Numbered from the stretch's first letter, positions 28,215 through 38,696 are shown. The stretch is 64,000 nt of DNA from Neptuniibacter halophilus (GCF_030295765.1 NZ_AP027292.1:248001-312000); one strand, 5' to 3'. The notes: generated by a model from the sequence alone, not told the origin. A program made the numbers and translations.

Positions 28215-29330
28215 TTAGTCAGCCAGCAGAATCCGCAGCATACGGCGAAGCGGCTCGGCCGCTCCCCAAAGCAACTGATCACCTACGCTGAATGCATTAA
28301 GGTACTCATCACCCAGATTCATCTTACGCAGACGACCCACCGGTACACTCAGGGTGCCGGTCACTTTCGCCGGGGTCAGCTCCTGCGCAGTGATGTCACG
28401 CTCGTTCGGAATCACTTTAACCCAGTCATTGGCTTCGGCCAGCATGGACTCGATCTCGTCCATCGGTACGTTCTGCTTCAGTTTGATGGTGAACGCCTGA
28501 CTGTGGCAACGCATCGCACCAATTCGCACGCAGGTACCATCGATCGGGATCGGGTTATCACCCAGCCCCAGAATCTTGTTGGTTTCGGCGTAGGCTTTCC
28601 ACTCTTCACGGCTCTGGCCGTTGTCCAGTTTGGTATCGATCCATGGAATCAGAGAGCCCGCCAGAGGAACACCAAAGTTATCAACCGGCATCGCATCACT
28701 GCGGATGGTTTCCGCTACCTGACGATCGATATCCAGAATCGCAGACGCAGGATTCGCCAGATCAGTGGCTACCGACTCTTTGATAATACCCATCTGACTG
28801 ATCAGCTCACGCATATGACGCGCACCGCCACCGGAAGCCGCCTGATAGGTCATGGAGGTCATCCACTCAACCTGACCGGATTTAAACAGGCCACCCAGCC
28901 CCATCAGCATCAGGGACACGGTGCAGTTACCACCAACAAAGGTTTTTACGCCCTGGCTCAGACCGTCTTTGATCACGTTCATGTTGACCGGATCCAGCAC
29001 GATGATCGCACTGTCGTCCATACGCAGGGAGGATGCAGCATCGATCCAGTAACCGTTCCAGCCAGCACCACGCAGATCAGCGTAGACCTGTTTCGTGTAG
29101 TCACCACCCTGACAGGAGATAATGGCATCCATCTGCTTCAGCTCATCAATCGATGTCGCGTCTTTCAGCGCCGGAATGGTTTTACCAATATCCGGACCCG
29201 CCTGACCTACCTGAGATGTGGTGAAGAAGACCGGTTCTTCGATATGATCGAAATCACGCTCTTCCATCATGCGTTGCATCAGCACGGAACCCACCATTCC
29301 ACGCCAGCCAACAAAACCTACACGTTTCAT
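28215..29330 (-). CDS. asd: Aspartate-semialdehyde dehydrogenase
   Basis: 371 residues. Reduces aspartyl phosphate to the semialdehyde, the branch point to lysine/diaminopimelate, methionine and threonine. [20 protein letters not shown] start, catalytic Cys in [14 protein letters not shown] (about residue 135), and [14 protein letters not shown] at the end, all of the E. coli-type enzyme. ATG at 29330 with GGTGA five nt upstream. Downstream of leuB, separated by a hairpin. Confidence 0.96.
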   Translation of the reverse strand: MKRVGFVGWRGMVGSVLMQRMMEERDFDHIEEPVFFTTSQVGQAGPDIGKTIPALKDATSIDELKQMDAIISCQGGDYTKQVYADLRGAGWNGYWIDAASSLRMDDSAIIVLDPVNMNVIKDGLSQGVKTFVGGNCTVSLMLMGLGGLFKSGQVEWMTSMTYQAASGGGARHMRELISQMGIIKESVATDLANPASAILDIDRQVAETIRSDAMPVDNFGVPLAGSLIPWIDTKLDNGQSREEWKAYAETNKILGLGDNPIPIDGTCVRIGAMRCHSQAFTIKLKQNVPMDEIESMLAEANDWVKVIPNERDITAQELTPAKVTGTLSVPVGRLRKMNLGDEYLNAFSVGDQLLWGAAEPLRRMLRILLAD

Positions 29331-29350
29331 TAAATTCACCAAATAATCTA

Positions 29351-29391
29351 GAAAAAACAACAAAGCCGGTGCCGCCATCGACACCAGCTTT
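29351..29391 (-). terminator. Terminator/attenuator-like hairpin between leuB and asd
   Basis: AAAGCCGGTG (29362-29371) pairs with CACCAGCTTT (29382-29391) with one G-T pair; on the minus strand the stem is followed by TTTGTTGTTTTTTC. It ends only about 20 bp before the asd ATG, so it terminates leuB and, if asd starts further upstream, would act as an attenuator in the asd leader. Confidence 0.6.
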
Positions 29392-29487
29392 CGTATACCC
29401 TGAACGCATCAGAGTCGCTCAATTATGCATTATTTCTGCATTTGAGACTATGGTAATCTGGCATCAGGATGCCCGACTAAGACTAAA

Positions 29488-30570
29488 TTACGCCTGCAGC
29501 GCAGCGATTACCGCATCGCCCATAGCCGAGGTCGAAACCTGCTGCATCCCTTCAGACATAATGTCTGCAGTACGCAGATTCTGATCCAGCACCTTGCTTA
29601 CTGCCGCTTCAATACGATCAGCAGACTCGCCCGCCCCCAGAGAGTAACGCAGCATCATTGCCGCAGACAGGATAGTCGCCAGCGGGTTAGCCAGACCCTG
29701 ACCGGCAATATCCGGCGCAGAACCGTGGCAAGGCTCGTACATACCTTTGCCACTCTCATCCAGAGAGGCGGATGGCAACATACCAATAGAACCGGTCAGC
29801 ATCGCCGCCGCATCGGACAGAATGTCACCGAACATGTTGCCGGTCACCATCACGTCGAACTGTTTAGGCGCACGCACCAGTTGCATCGCAGCATTGTCGA
29901 CGTACATGTGGCTCAGCTCTACATCCGGATACTCCTTAGCCAGCTCTTCCATGATTTCACGCCAGAGCACGGTCACTTCCAGCACGTTGGCTTTATCGAC
30001 AGAGCAGAGACGCTTATCACGCGCCCGCGCCGCTTCAAATGCCACCCGGCCAATACGGCGGATTTCATTTTCATCGTATACGTAGGTGTTGTAACCCTCA
30101 CGAATACCACCCTCTTTCTCACGCACACCGCGTGGCTGACCGAAGTAGATACCGCCGGTCAGTTCGCGCACGATCAGAATGTCCAGACCGGATACAACTT
30201 CAGGCTTCAGCGTAGAAGCATGAGCCAGTTGCGGATAAAGAATGGCCGGACGCAGGTTACCAAACAGCTCAAGCTGCGAACGGATACCCAGCAGACCTTT
30301 CTCCGGGCGAATCTGGAAGTCCGGATTGGTATCCCACTTAGGACCACCCACCGCACCCAGCAGAATCGCATCGGCTGCTTTCGCTGCAGTCAGCGTGGCT
30401 TCAGGCAGAGGTACGCCATCCGCATCAATCGCGGCACCACCCACCAGCGCTTCACTGAATTCAAGACCCAGCTTATCCTGCTCGTTAACCAGCTCCAGTA
30501 CGCGACGCGCTTCAGTTACGATTTCCGGACCAATGCCGTCACCCGGCAAAATCAATACATTCTTAGACAT
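29488..30570 (-). CDS. leuB: 3-isopropylmalate dehydrogenase
   Basis: 360 residues. Oxidative decarboxylation of 3-isopropylmalate in leucine synthesis. [18 protein letters not shown] start ([14 protein letters not shown]), [37 protein letters not shown] and [27 protein letters not shown] are family signatures. ATG at 30570; a longer frame to 30585 lacks support. Third gene of leuCDB. Confidence 0.97.
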   Translation of the reverse strand: MSKNVLILPGDGIGPEIVTEARRVLELVNEQDKLGLEFSEALVGGAAIDADGVPLPEATLTAAKAADAILLGAVGGPKWDTNPDFQIRPEKGLLGIRSQLELFGNLRPAILYPQLAHASTLKPEVVSGLDILIVRELTGGIYFGQPRGVREKEGGIREGYNTYVYDENEIRRIGRVAFEAARARDKRLCSVDKANVLEVTVLWREIMEELAKEYPDVELSHMYVDNAAMQLVRAPKQFDVMVTGNMFGDILSDAAAMLTGSIGMLPSASLDESGKGMYEPCHGSAPDIAGQGLANPLATILSAAMMLRYSLGAGESADRIEAAVSKVLDQNLRTADIMSEGMQQVSTSAMGDAVIAALQA

Positions 30571-30625
30571 AGTAAAATTTTCCACTTACTCCGCTCAGGG
30601 GAGCTTTAATTCTTTTATAAACCCG

Positions 30626-31273
30626 TCACTGAATCGCGCCAAACAACCAGGGAGCCGACTGCTTGCGCTTCTCTTCATAGGCTTTGATATCGTCAGCATG
30701 CTGCAGGGTCAGACCGATATCATCCAGGCCATTAAGCAAACAGTGCTTACGGAACCCATCGATCTCAAACGCCATTTCAGCGCCTGAAGGCGTTACCACA
30801 ACCTGCTTTTCCAGATCGATGGTCAGTTGATAGCCCTCTTCTGCCGCAACCTCTTTGAACAACTGATCGACCTGCTCATCACTGAGTACGATCGGCAGCA
30901 GGCCGTTTTTAAAGCAGTTATTGTAGAAGATCTCAGCAAAACTCGGCGCAATCACGCTGCGAATACCAAAATCTTCCAGCGCCCACGGGGCGTGCTCACG
31001 GCTGGAACCACAACCAAAGTTTTCGCGCGCCAGCAGCACACTGGTGCCCTGGTAACGAGGCTGGTTGAGTACGAATTCCTGATTCAGCGGACGACCGCAG
31101 CAATCCTGATCCGGCTGACCTTCATCCAGATAACGCAGTTCGTCAAACAGATTCTTGCCGAAGCCGGAACGCTTGATCGATTTCAGAAACTGTTTCGGAA
31201 TGATCATATCGGTATCCACATTGGCACGATCCAATGGAGCTGCGATACCGGTGTGTAACGTAAACTTATTCAT
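30626..31273 (-). CDS. leuD: 3-isopropylmalate dehydratase small subunit
   Basis: 215 residues. With LeuC it interconverts 2- and 3-isopropylmalate. [20 protein letters not shown] and [15 protein letters not shown] are the swivel-domain signatures. AGGAGA precedes the ATG; 17 bp after leuC. Confidence 0.97.
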   Translation of the reverse strand: MNKFTLHTGIAAPLDRANVDTDMIIPKQFLKSIKRSGFGKNLFDELRYLDEGQPDQDCCGRPLNQEFVLNQPRYQGTSVLLARENFGCGSSREHAPWALEDFGIRSVIAPSFAEIFYNNCFKNGLLPIVLSDEQVDQLFKEVAAEEGYQLTIDLEKQVVVTPSGAEMAFEIDGFRKHCLLNGLDDIGLTLQHADDIKAYEEKRKQSAPWLFGAIQ

Positions 31274-31290
31274 CTCGCTCTCCTGATACC

Positions 31291-32709
31291 TTACTTAATC
31301 AACTCACGTACATCGACAAAATGACCGCTCACCGCAGCCGCCGCGGCCATCGCCGGGCTGACCAGATGAGTACGACCACCAAAGCCCTGACGGCCTTCGA
31401 AGTTGCGGTTAGAGGTCGACGCACAATGCTCGCCATTACCCAGCTTATCCGGGTTCATCGCCAGACACATAGAGCAACCCGGCTCACGCCATTCCAAACC
31501 CGCTTCGATAAAGATCTTATCCAGACCTTCCTGCTCCGCCTGCTCTTTAACCAGACCAGAACCCGGAACCACCAGCGCCTGCAGAATGTTGTCCGCTACT
31601 TTACGGCCTTCAACCACTTTCGCCGCATCACGCAGATCTTCGATTCGGGAGTTGGTGCAGGAACCGATAAAAACGCGATCCAGTTTGATATCAGTAATAT
31701 TCTGATCTGCATTCAGACCCATGTATTTCAGCGCACGGTTGATACCATCCACCTTAACCGGATCAGATTCATTGGCCGGATTTGGCACCTGACCGGATAC
31801 ACCCACCACCATCTCAGGTGACGTACCCCAGGTTACCTGCGGTTCAATATCCGCACCGTTGATCTCAACCACGGTATCGAATTCAGCATCCGCATCAGAC
31901 ACCAGCCCTTTCCAGGCCTTAACCGCCATATCCCACTGCTCACCCTTCGGCGCAAAAGGACGACCTTCCACATAATCAATGGTGATCTGATCCACAGCCA
32001 CCAGACCCACGCGGGCACCGGCTTCAATTGCCATGTTACACACGGTCATACGGCCTTCCATGCTCATATTACGGAACACTTCACCACCAAACTCAATGGC
32101 GTAACCCGTGCCACCGGCAGTGCCGATTACACCAATTACATGCAGAATCACATCCTTCGGTGTCACGCCAATGCCCAGTTCACCATCCACACGCACCAGC
32201 ATGTTCTTCATTTTCTTGGTAATCAGGCACTGAGTAGCCAGAACATGTTCCACTTCAGAAGTACCCACACCGTGAGCCAGTGCGCCCAGCGCACCCAGCG
32301 TTGCCGTGTGCGAGTCACCACAAACCGCGGTCACACCCGGCAGGATCGCGCCCTGCTCCGGCGCCATTACGTGAACGATCCCCTGACGCTGGTCGTTCAT
32401 CTTGAACTCCAGAATGCCAAAATCATCGCAGTTGGAATCGAGGGTTTTCACCTGAATGCGGGATACCGGATCAACAATTTCATCTACACCACCAGAACGA
32501 TCAGTGGTCGGTACGTTATGGTCCGGCGTTGCGATGTTCGCATCGATACGCCATGGCTGGCGTCCCGCCAGACGCAGACCTTCGAAAGCCTGTGGCGAAG
32601 TCACTTCATGCAGAACCTGACGGTCGATATAGATCAAAGAACTACCGTCATCATTGGTTCGAACCAGATGCGATTCGAACAACTTATCGTACAACGTCTT
32701 ACCGGACAT
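31291..32709 (-). CDS. leuC: 3-isopropylmalate dehydratase large subunit
   Basis: 472 residues. Aconitase-family subunit with a [4Fe-4S] cluster bound by Cys in [14 protein letters not shown] (about 350) and [10 protein letters not shown] (about 410-413). Other motifs: [40 protein letters not shown] precedes the ATG. First gene of leuCDB, divergent from a LysR gene. Confidence 0.97.
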   Translation of the reverse strand: MSGKTLYDKLFESHLVRTNDDGSSLIYIDRQVLHEVTSPQAFEGLRLAGRQPWRIDANIATPDHNVPTTDRSGGVDEIVDPVSRIQVKTLDSNCDDFGILEFKMNDQRQGIVHVMAPEQGAILPGVTAVCGDSHTATLGALGALAHGVGTSEVEHVLATQCLITKKMKNMLVRVDGELGIGVTPKDVILHVIGVIGTAGGTGYAIEFGGEVFRNMSMEGRMTVCNMAIEAGARVGLVAVDQITIDYVEGRPFAPKGEQWDMAVKAWKGLVSDADAEFDTVVEINGADIEPQVTWGTSPEMVVGVSGQVPNPANESDPVKVDGINRALKYMGLNADQNITDIKLDRVFIGSCTNSRIEDLRDAAKVVEGRKVADNILQALVVPGSGLVKEQAEQEGLDKIFIEAGLEWREPGCSMCLAMNPDKLGNGEHCASTSNRNFEGRQGFGGRTHLVSPAMAAAAAVSGHFVDVRELIK

Positions 32710-32829
32710 GCGCGTTCACCTCATTTATCTCTCAGTGCCGAACCCCTTCACCGGTCCGGCTTTCAGCTCAATGCAGCCATCCTAGTGCAGACCAAGCTAC
32801 AAAACAAATTCATAATTTTTATACTTTGG

Positions 32830-32844
32830 ATTCCAATATGGAAT
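32830..32844. promoter_or_regulatory. LysR-box palindrome between leuC and its divergent LysR gene
   Basis: ATTCCA-ATA-TGGAAT is a perfect palindrome and contains the T-N11-A form typical of LysR sites (T at 32831, A at 32843). It lies 41 bp before the LysR start and about 120 bp before leuC. Confidence 0.6.
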
Positions 32845-32884
32845 AGAATATTTTCAATCCTTATCACTGACACAGATGAAGCCC

Positions 32885-33760
32885 ATGGATACCAACAGCC
32901 TGCAGGCCTTTCTTGCGGTTGCCGACAGCCGCTCCTTTTCCAAAGCCGCCGATGCCCTGTTTATTACCCAGTCCGCCGTGAGCAAACGGATCGCCCTGCT
33001 CGAAGAGCAACTCGACAGCAAACTGTTTGACCGCATCGGCCGCACCGTCTCCATGACAGAAGCAGGCAATGCCCTGCTGCCACGCGCCCGGGACATACTT
33101 CTGCAGCTGGATGATGCACGCCGGGTGATCGGCAATTTAAATGCGGGTGACGTGACCGGCCGCCTCTCGCTGGCAGCCAGTCACCATATCAGCCTGCATC
33201 GCCTGCCTCCCTTATTGAAACAGTTCAGTCAGGAGTGTCCCCGGGTGGAGCTTGACCTGCAGTTTGCAGAATCCGAAATCGCCTACGAAGGTGTGCTTAA
33301 AGGGGATCTTGAGCTGGCACTGATCACCCTTTCACCCCAGCCAGATGCCGCCATCCGTTCCGAAATCATCTGGGATGATCTGTTGCGTTATGTAGTGGCA
33401 CCGGATCATCCGCTGGCCAATAAACCCCGGATCGCCCTGCAGGAGCTGACCCGCTACAACGCGATACTCCCGGGCAGCAACACCTTCACCCGCTCACTGG
33501 TAGAAGATCTGTTCGCCCATCACCAACTGGCACTTAATGTCAGCATGTCGACAAACTATCTGGATACAGTGCGCATGATGGTCAGTATCGGCCTCGGCTG
33601 GAGCCTGCTGCCGGACAGTCTGATCACCCCCGAACTGAGGGTACTGAACGTCATTGATTCGGAACCGGTTCATCGAAATCTGGGGCTGATTTACCACCGC
33701 AACCGCACTTTATCCAACGCCGCAGGCTATCTGGTTGAGATGCTGCGTCAGGAACGATAA
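32885..33760 (+). CDS. LysR-family regulator divergent from leuCDB
   Basis: 291 residues from the ATG at 32885; an ATG at 32876 in frame is equally possible. Helix-turn-helix about residues 1-60 (LQAFLAVADSRSFSKAADAL, TQSAVSKRIALLEEQ) and an effector domain after about 88. The same arrangement, a LysR gene head-to-head with leuC, is known in Pseudomonas. It likely controls leuCDB or itself; ligand unknown. Not LeuO: length and sequence match the general CynR/CbbR-like group. Confidence 0.87.
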   Translation: MDTNSLQAFLAVADSRSFSKAADALFITQSAVSKRIALLEEQLDSKLFDRIGRTVSMTEAGNALLPRARDILLQLDDARRVIGNLNAGDVTGRLSLAASHHISLHRLPPLLKQFSQECPRVELDLQFAESEIAYEGVLKGDLELALITLSPQPDAAIRSEIIWDDLLRYVVAPDHPLANKPRIALQELTRYNAILPGSNTFTRSLVEDLFAHHQLALNVSMSTNYLDTVRMMVSIGLGWSLLPDSLITPELRVLNVIDSEPVHRNLGLIYHRNRTLSNAAGYLVEMLRQER

Positions 33761-33827
33761 GCGTATATAAAGCAGGGCTTAGTTGTAATAAGATGAGACA
33801 GACCAACTGAAGCGGAAAAACTGGCTT

Positions 33828-34820
33828 ATGGAAAATAACGGTTCAACACTCGATGCTCTGTTAGAAGCCCAGAAAACCTACTGGGAGCAGATCGCCTCCG
33901 GCAGTGGCGCGCAATCCCCTGAAGCGTGGGCAGAATTTATCGCCCGCAATCAGGAAACAGTTAAACAGGAAGCGCCAAAACAGTTTTCTCAGCTACTGGA
34001 TATTCTCGGCGCCCAGTCGGCTAACTTTACCCAGTACGGCGAGGAGCTGCTGAAGCAGTACCGCGAAGGTGGCGAACAACACATCAATGATGCCGTACAG
34101 CAGTTTCAGAAATATATGCAAAAACAAACCGCTGATGCATTGATGCAGCAGTGGCAATTCCCGGAACAGTTTGCCTCGCTTTTCAAAACCCATAGTTTTC
34201 GCGACGATCTGCTGTTTGAAAACCCATTTATCAGCGGTATGAAAAGCCTGCTGGAAACCCCGGTGATCGGCGGCCAGCGCGAATCCCAGGAACAGATCAG
34301 AGAAGCGATCCGCCTGACTCTGGAATATCAGGAAGCGCTGCAGGAATACGTCAACCACTACAACTCCATCAATCAGCATGCCGCCAGTAAGATGCTGCAG
34401 ATTCTTGGCAACAGCGACGACAAGATCAACAGCCTGCAGCAACTGCATGATATATGGGTCGACGCCTACGAATCCGCTTATGCCGACACCGTGTTCACCG
34501 ATGCCTATCAACGCTCCCACGGGCGCATCAGCAACGCCCTGATGCAACTGCGCAAGTATGTGCAGGATGTGCGCGACGTTCACTTCCAGTCAGTCGGTCT
34601 GGCCACGCGCAAAGGACTGGATACCGCCCTGCAACGCCAGCACCAGATGCGTAAAGAGCAGCGCACCAGCCATCGCGAGCTACAGGCACTGAAACAGCAG
34701 GTAAATGAGCTGCAGAATGAATCCGCAGCCGCACTGATCAGCGAACTGAAACAAGAGATTGCCAGCCTGCGGGCTGAGGTGGCCGAACTGAAAAAGCAGC
34801 GCAGGAGTGCTAAAGCATGA
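33828..34820 (+). CDS. phaE: Class III PHA synthase subunit PhaE
   Basis: 330 residues, almost all helical, with a Gln-rich C-terminal coiled coil (about 265-325, LQALKQQVNELQNESAAALI). YWEQIASGSG near the start and the central LTLEYQEALQEYVNHYN and VQDVRDVHFQSVGLATRKGL segments match PhaE. It has no catalytic residues; it binds PhaC and raises its activity. The stop overlaps the phaC start by 4 bp (ATGA), so the subunits are made together. No phaA, phaB or phasin gene is nearby. Confidence 0.92.
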   Translation: MENNGSTLDALLEAQKTYWEQIASGSGAQSPEAWAEFIARNQETVKQEAPKQFSQLLDILGAQSANFTQYGEELLKQYREGGEQHINDAVQQFQKYMQKQTADALMQQWQFPEQFASLFKTHSFRDDLLFENPFISGMKSLLETPVIGGQRESQEQIREAIRLTLEYQEALQEYVNHYNSINQHAASKMLQILGNSDDKINSLQQLHDIWVDAYESAYADTVFTDAYQRSHGRISNALMQLRKYVQDVRDVHFQSVGLATRKGLDTALQRQHQMRKEQRTSHRELQALKQQVNELQNESAAALISELKQEIASLRAEVAELKKQRRSAKA

Positions 34821-35881
34821 GTGGATTCAATCTGGACCCGGCCCTGATCAGCAACGAGCTGTTTGAGTTCAATCGTAAGCTGCTGAAAAGCTACAATACG
34901 CTGGCGCAACTCAAGGAAGTGGATGTCGACTCCACCCCCTACGAGGTGATCTACACCGAGGACAAGATGCGCCTGCGCTACTACAGTGCCCGCGGTGAAA
35001 AACGCTGCACCACCCCGCTACTGATCTGCTATGCGCTGGTTAACCGGCCCTATATGATCGATCTGGAAAGCAAACGCTCCATGCTGCAGCGCCTGCTGGA
35101 ACTGGGCCTGGATGTTTACCTGATCGACTGGGGCTACCCGGACCCGGCAGACCGTTATCTGGATCTCGACGACTATATCAACGAATACCTGAATAACTGC
35201 GTTGCCGCCACCTGCCAGCATGCCGGCAGCGAACAAACCAACCTGCTCGGTATTTGTCAGGGCGGCACCTTCAGTCTTTGCTATACCGCGCTGAATCCGG
35301 CGCGGATCAAAAACCTGATCACCATGGTCACCCCAGTGGATTTTCAGACCGAAGATAACCTGCTGTACCATCTGGCCAAGTACGTGGATGCAGACCTAGC
35401 CGTTGAAACCTATGGCAATATTCCGGGCAGCATGCTGAATGACTCCTACAACTCTCTGATGCCGATGCGCCTCGGCGTACAGAAGAACCTGGGCATGCCC
35501 AACCAACTGGAAAACCGCGAGAGCGCGCTCAGCTTTCTGCGCATGGAAAAGTGGATCTACGACAGCCCGGATCAGGCCGGTGAAGCATTCCGCCAGTTTA
35601 TTACCCAGTTTTTTCAGCAGAACAAACTGATCAAAGCGGAAGCGATGATCGGCGAGTACCGGGTCGACCTGAAACAGATCAGCCAGCCGGTACTTAACAT
35701 CTATGGCAGCTTTGACCATCTGGTACCACCCAAAGCCTCAACCGCACTGAAACCACTGATCAGCTCAGACGATTATCAGGAGCTTGAGGTCCGGGCCGGG
35801 CATATCGGCGTGTTTGTTTCCGGAAAATCGCAAACTCAGGTCGCTCCCGCTATAGTTGAATGGCTTGCTGAACGCGACTAA
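34817..35881 (+). CDS. phaC: Class III poly(R)-hydroxyalkanoate synthase subunit PhaC
   Basis: 354 residues, the class III length. Polymerises 3-hydroxyacyl-CoA on granules. Catalytic triad in an alpha/beta hydrolase fold: Cys147 in the lipase-like box GICQGG, Asp300 in YGSFDHLVPP, His329 in AGHIGVFVSG, nearly the numbering of the Allochromatium enzyme. The overlap with phaE supports an obligate pair. Class III synthases usually favour short-chain (C4-C5) monomers; that is family knowledge. Confidence 0.96.
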   Translation: MSGFNLDPALISNELFEFNRKLLKSYNTLAQLKEVDVDSTPYEVIYTEDKMRLRYYSARGEKRCTTPLLICYALVNRPYMIDLESKRSMLQRLLELGLDVYLIDWGYPDPADRYLDLDDYINEYLNNCVAATCQHAGSEQTNLLGICQGGTFSLCYTALNPARIKNLITMVTPVDFQTEDNLLYHLAKYVDADLAVETYGNIPGSMLNDSYNSLMPMRLGVQKNLGMPNQLENRESALSFLRMEKWIYDSPDQAGEAFRQFITQFFQQNKLIKAEAMIGEYRVDLKQISQPVLNIYGSFDHLVPPKASTALKPLISSDDYQELEVRAGHIGVFVSGKSQTQVAPAIVEWLAERD

Positions 35882-36024
35882 GCAGGCCCGCAGAGCCCAT
35901 GTTTAAAGGGCTTGAGAGGAATTAATGATTTTCATCCAGATGTAATGATTTTTTTCTTCCTCCGAGCCCCATTGTCTACTAAAATCGCGCGTCTGATTTT
36001 GGTGCCTAACCGGAGCATACGACA

Positions 36025-36846
36025 TTGCCTACCACCAGAAAAATCAAGCTGCAGGGTTTTAACAATCTGACCAAAAGCCTGAGCTTCTGCATCTATGATG
36101 TTTGTTACGCACAAACGGCTGAACAGAAAGCCGAATACATTGCGTACATTGATGAACAGTACAATGCCGACCGCCTGACCGAAATCCTCAGCGAATGCTG
36201 CGAGATCATCGGCGCCAACATTCTGAATGTTGCACGACAGGATTACGATCCGCAGGGCGCCAGCGTAACAATTCTGGTGGCTGAAGAACCGGTCAAAGAC
36301 GCTAACAACGTCGACACCACCGAGAAACCCGGCCCTCTGCCCGACTCCGTGGTAGCCCATCTGGATAAGAGCCATATCTGCGTTCACACTTACCCTGAAG
36401 CACATCCGGATGACGGTATCTGTACCTTCCGCGCCGATATTGAAGTGTCTACCTGCGGTATTATTTCACCGCTGAAAGCGCTGAACTATCTGATCCATCA
36501 ACTGGAATCGGATATCGTCACCGTGGACTACCGGGTGCGTGGTTTTACCCGTGATATTCACGGCGTGAAACACTACATCGATCACGATATCAACTCGATC
36601 CAGAACTTCTTCACGGCCGATATCCACGACCAGTACCAGATGCTGGACGTGAATGTTTATCAGGAAAACATCTTCCACACCAAGATGATGCTGAAGGACT
36701 TCAACCTGAACACCTACCTGTTCGGCACCACCAAAGAGGAACTGCCGGCGTCAGAGGTACAGGATATTACCGATCGCCTCTATAAAGAGATGAACGAGAT
36801 CTTCTACGGCCGCAATATGCCGGATATGAAACTGAAGCAGCCTTAA
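36025..36846 (+). CDS. speD: S-adenosylmethionine decarboxylase proenzyme
   Basis: 273 residues. Decarboxylates SAM to supply aminopropyl groups for spermidine. Self-cleavage is expected at Lys115-Ser116 in [15 protein letters not shown], where Ser becomes the pyruvoyl cofactor; [13 protein letters not shown] is also conserved. This is the larger E. coli type rather than the short bacillary type. The start is TTG at 36025 with GGAG 9 nt upstream; no ATG fits the conserved N-terminus. speE is not in the window. Confidence 0.95.
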   Translation: MPTTRKIKLQGFNNLTKSLSFCIYDVCYAQTAEQKAEYIAYIDEQYNADRLTEILSECCEIIGANILNVARQDYDPQGASVTILVAEEPVKDANNVDTTEKPGPLPDSVVAHLDKSHICVHTYPEAHPDDGICTFRADIEVSTCGIISPLKALNYLIHQLESDIVTVDYRVRGFTRDIHGVKHYIDHDINSIQNFFTADIHDQYQMLDVNVYQENIFHTKMMLKDFNLNTYLFGTTKEELPASEVQDITDRLYKEMNEIFYGRNMPDMKLKQP

Positions 36847-36875
36847 GCCTCTGGCTTTAACGGCCCGCTCAAACG

Positions 36876-36903
36876 AAAAAGCCCTCCAACGGAGGGCTTT
36901 TTT
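36876..36903. terminator. Bidirectional intrinsic terminator after speD
   Basis: A5, GCCCTCC (36881-36887), AAC loop, GGAGGGC (36891-36897), then T6. It serves speD on the plus strand. Confidence 0.92.
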
Positions 36904-36935
36904 ACGCCTTTAACTTTGCCTGACTATTTCGCAGA

Positions 36936-36969
36936 CAAAAAAATACCCCTGTCAGATAACAGGGGTATT
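36936..36969 (-). terminator. Intrinsic terminator of the aldehyde dehydrogenase gene
   Basis: AATACCCCTGT (36942-36952), 6-nt loop, ACAGGGGTATT (36959-36969). On the minus strand the stem runs into a T-tract (A-run 36937-36943). Confidence 0.9.
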
Positions 36970-36997
36970 CCGGGTTAAGAGTAGATTCAATCTGCGA

Positions 36998-38482
36998 TTA
37001 CAGACGAATCAGCACCTTCTTAACATCGGTGTATTTTTCCAGCGCATGCAGGGATTTATCGCGGCCGTTACCAGACGCTTTAACACCGCCGAATGGCACC
37101 GTAGAGTCGCCTTCACCCCAGGTATTAACCCAGACCATACCACTCTCGATCTGACCGCTGACACGGTGAGCACGGGACAGATTTTCAGTCCATACGGCAG
37201 CACCCAGACCATATTCAGAGTCGTTCGCCAGCGCGATCGCTTCCGCTTCCGTTTCAAACTCGCAAACCGCCAGTACCGGACCAAAGATCTCCTCTTTGAC
37301 AAAGGTCATTCCGTTGTGTGCCTTATCGACAATGGTCGGTTTAGCATAGAAACCCTGCCCTTCAACATACTCAGGCAGACCACCCAGTACCACTTCACCG
37401 CCCTCTTCCACAGCAGAGCGAACATAGCGCTCAACGGTCTGCAACTGCGCTGCATCAACCATCGGCCCCATCGTGGTTGCCGGGTCCAGCGGATCACCGG
37501 TCTGGAAGCGTGCCGCTTCTTCGATCAGTGCCGCCATAAACTGCTCTTTGATGCTCTTCTCAACATACAGACGGGAGCAGGCAATACAGACTTCACCCTG
37601 ATTGGCAAAGATCGCGTTCGCGGCACCGGCGGCCGCTTTCTTGATATCGCAGTCCGCGAATACCAGATTCGGCGATTTACCGCCCGCTTCCAGCCAGATA
37701 CGTTTCATGTTGGACTGACCGGAGTAGCCCATCAGCATACCCGCAACCCGGGTAGAACCGGTGAAGGCCAGTACATTAACATCCATATGCAGAGCCAGCG
37801 CTTTACCTGCGGTATGACCAAAGCCCGGCAGCACGTTCAGTACACCCGCCGGGATACCGGCTTCTACCGCCAGCTCAGCCAGACGCAGCGCACTCAGAGG
37901 TGACTTCTCAGACGGTTTCAGCACAACCGAGTTACCGGCTGCCAGCGCCGGTGCAATCTTCCAGCTCACCATCAGCAGCGGGTAGTTCCACGGCGTGATA
38001 GCGCCCACAACACCCACGGGTTCGTGGCTGATCAGGGCCAGCGTGTCGTTACCGGTCGGCGCAATTTCACCGTACACTTTATCAATGGATTCGGCAGTCC
38101 AGCGGAAGCAATCGATCGCATCCGGCACATCGATATTCACCATCTCATTGATGGATTTACCCATGTCCAGCGTATCCAGCAGTGCAAACTCATCTTTGTG
38201 CTGCTCGATCAGGTCGGCCCACTTCAGCATGATCTGCTTACGCTCGCGCGGATGTTTCTGCGACCACTCACCGGATTTGAAGACTTCACGGGCGTTCGCC
38301 ACCGCAATATTGACGTCCGCCTCATCGCAGCTCGCAACGGTCGTCAGGAGTTGTTCTGTAGCCGGGTTTACACAGTCAAAGGTTTCACCACTGACAGCTG
38401 GCTGAAAACCACCATTGATATAAGCCTGACCATGAAGTGTCAGGGTTTCACTGAGGGCTTTCCACTCGCTATAGCTTTTCAT
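36998..38482 (-). CDS. Aldehyde dehydrogenase, gamma-glutamyl-gamma-aminobutyraldehyde (PuuC/KauB) type
   Basis: 494 residues. NAD(P)-dependent oxidation of an amino-aldehyde to the acid, in the polyamine route giving gamma-glutamyl-GABA or GABA. ITPWNYPLLMVSWKIAPALA (about 162-181), LKPSEKSP, FTGSTRVAGMLM, LEAGGKSPNLVF and catalytic Cys299 in FANQGEVCIACSRL. The N-terminus SEWKALSETLTLHGQAYING fits the PuuC subgroup. It lies alone, far from puuA/puuB here, between speD and a porin gene. GGGAG precedes the ATG. Confidence 0.85.
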   Translation of the reverse strand: MKSYSEWKALSETLTLHGQAYINGGFQPAVSGETFDCVNPATEQLLTTVASCDEADVNIAVANAREVFKSGEWSQKHPRERKQIMLKWADLIEQHKDEFALLDTLDMGKSINEMVNIDVPDAIDCFRWTAESIDKVYGEIAPTGNDTLALISHEPVGVVGAITPWNYPLLMVSWKIAPALAAGNSVVLKPSEKSPLSALRLAELAVEAGIPAGVLNVLPGFGHTAGKALALHMDVNVLAFTGSTRVAGMLMGYSGQSNMKRIWLEAGGKSPNLVFADCDIKKAAAGAANAIFANQGEVCIACSRLYVEKSIKEQFMAALIEEAARFQTGDPLDPATTMGPMVDAAQLQTVERYVRSAVEEGGEVVLGGLPEYVEGQGFYAKPTIVDKAHNGMTFVKEEIFGPVLAVCEFETEAEAIALANDSEYGLGAAVWTENLSRAHRVSGQIESGMVWVNTWGEGDSTVPFGGVKASGNGRDKSLHALEKYTDVKKVLIRL

Positions 38483-38555
38483 TGTTAAAATTCTCCCGAG
38501 GCTAGTTACAGCAATAGCCGGATTCTAGAAGAGCGCCCGCCGGGGCGGCTATACA

Positions 38556-38632
38556 CCCAAATGGGTAGTTGCCCGAAGTTTCTCTGTTCGACCTTTAATC
38601 TACCCCCCGAGGTATACCCTCCCGGGGGTATA
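38556..38632 (+). promoter_or_regulatory. Cluster of TACCC/GGGTA inverted repeats upstream of the porin gene
   Basis: ACCCAAATGGGT (a 5-2-5 palindrome) lies near 38558-38569. TACCCCC at 38601-38607 faces GGGGGTA at 38624-38630, and TATACCC at 38613-38619 faces GGGTATA at 38626-38632. Together they form three overlapping or adjacent dyads about 65-140 bp before the porin start, the usual place for an activator. The TACCC half-site resembles NarL/LuxR-type response-regulator sites; that assignment is inference. Confidence 0.5.
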
Positions 38633-38696
38633 GACGGTTCTTGTGCAGATTTTCAACAATGACTATCTCTGTAAAAAATAAGAAGGGGAACAACTG

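Noticed and set aside
38601..38630. GC-rich dyad read as a terminator for an unseen gene
   Set aside because: No T-tract on either strand, and it lies between divergent genes, so regulatory sites are more likely.
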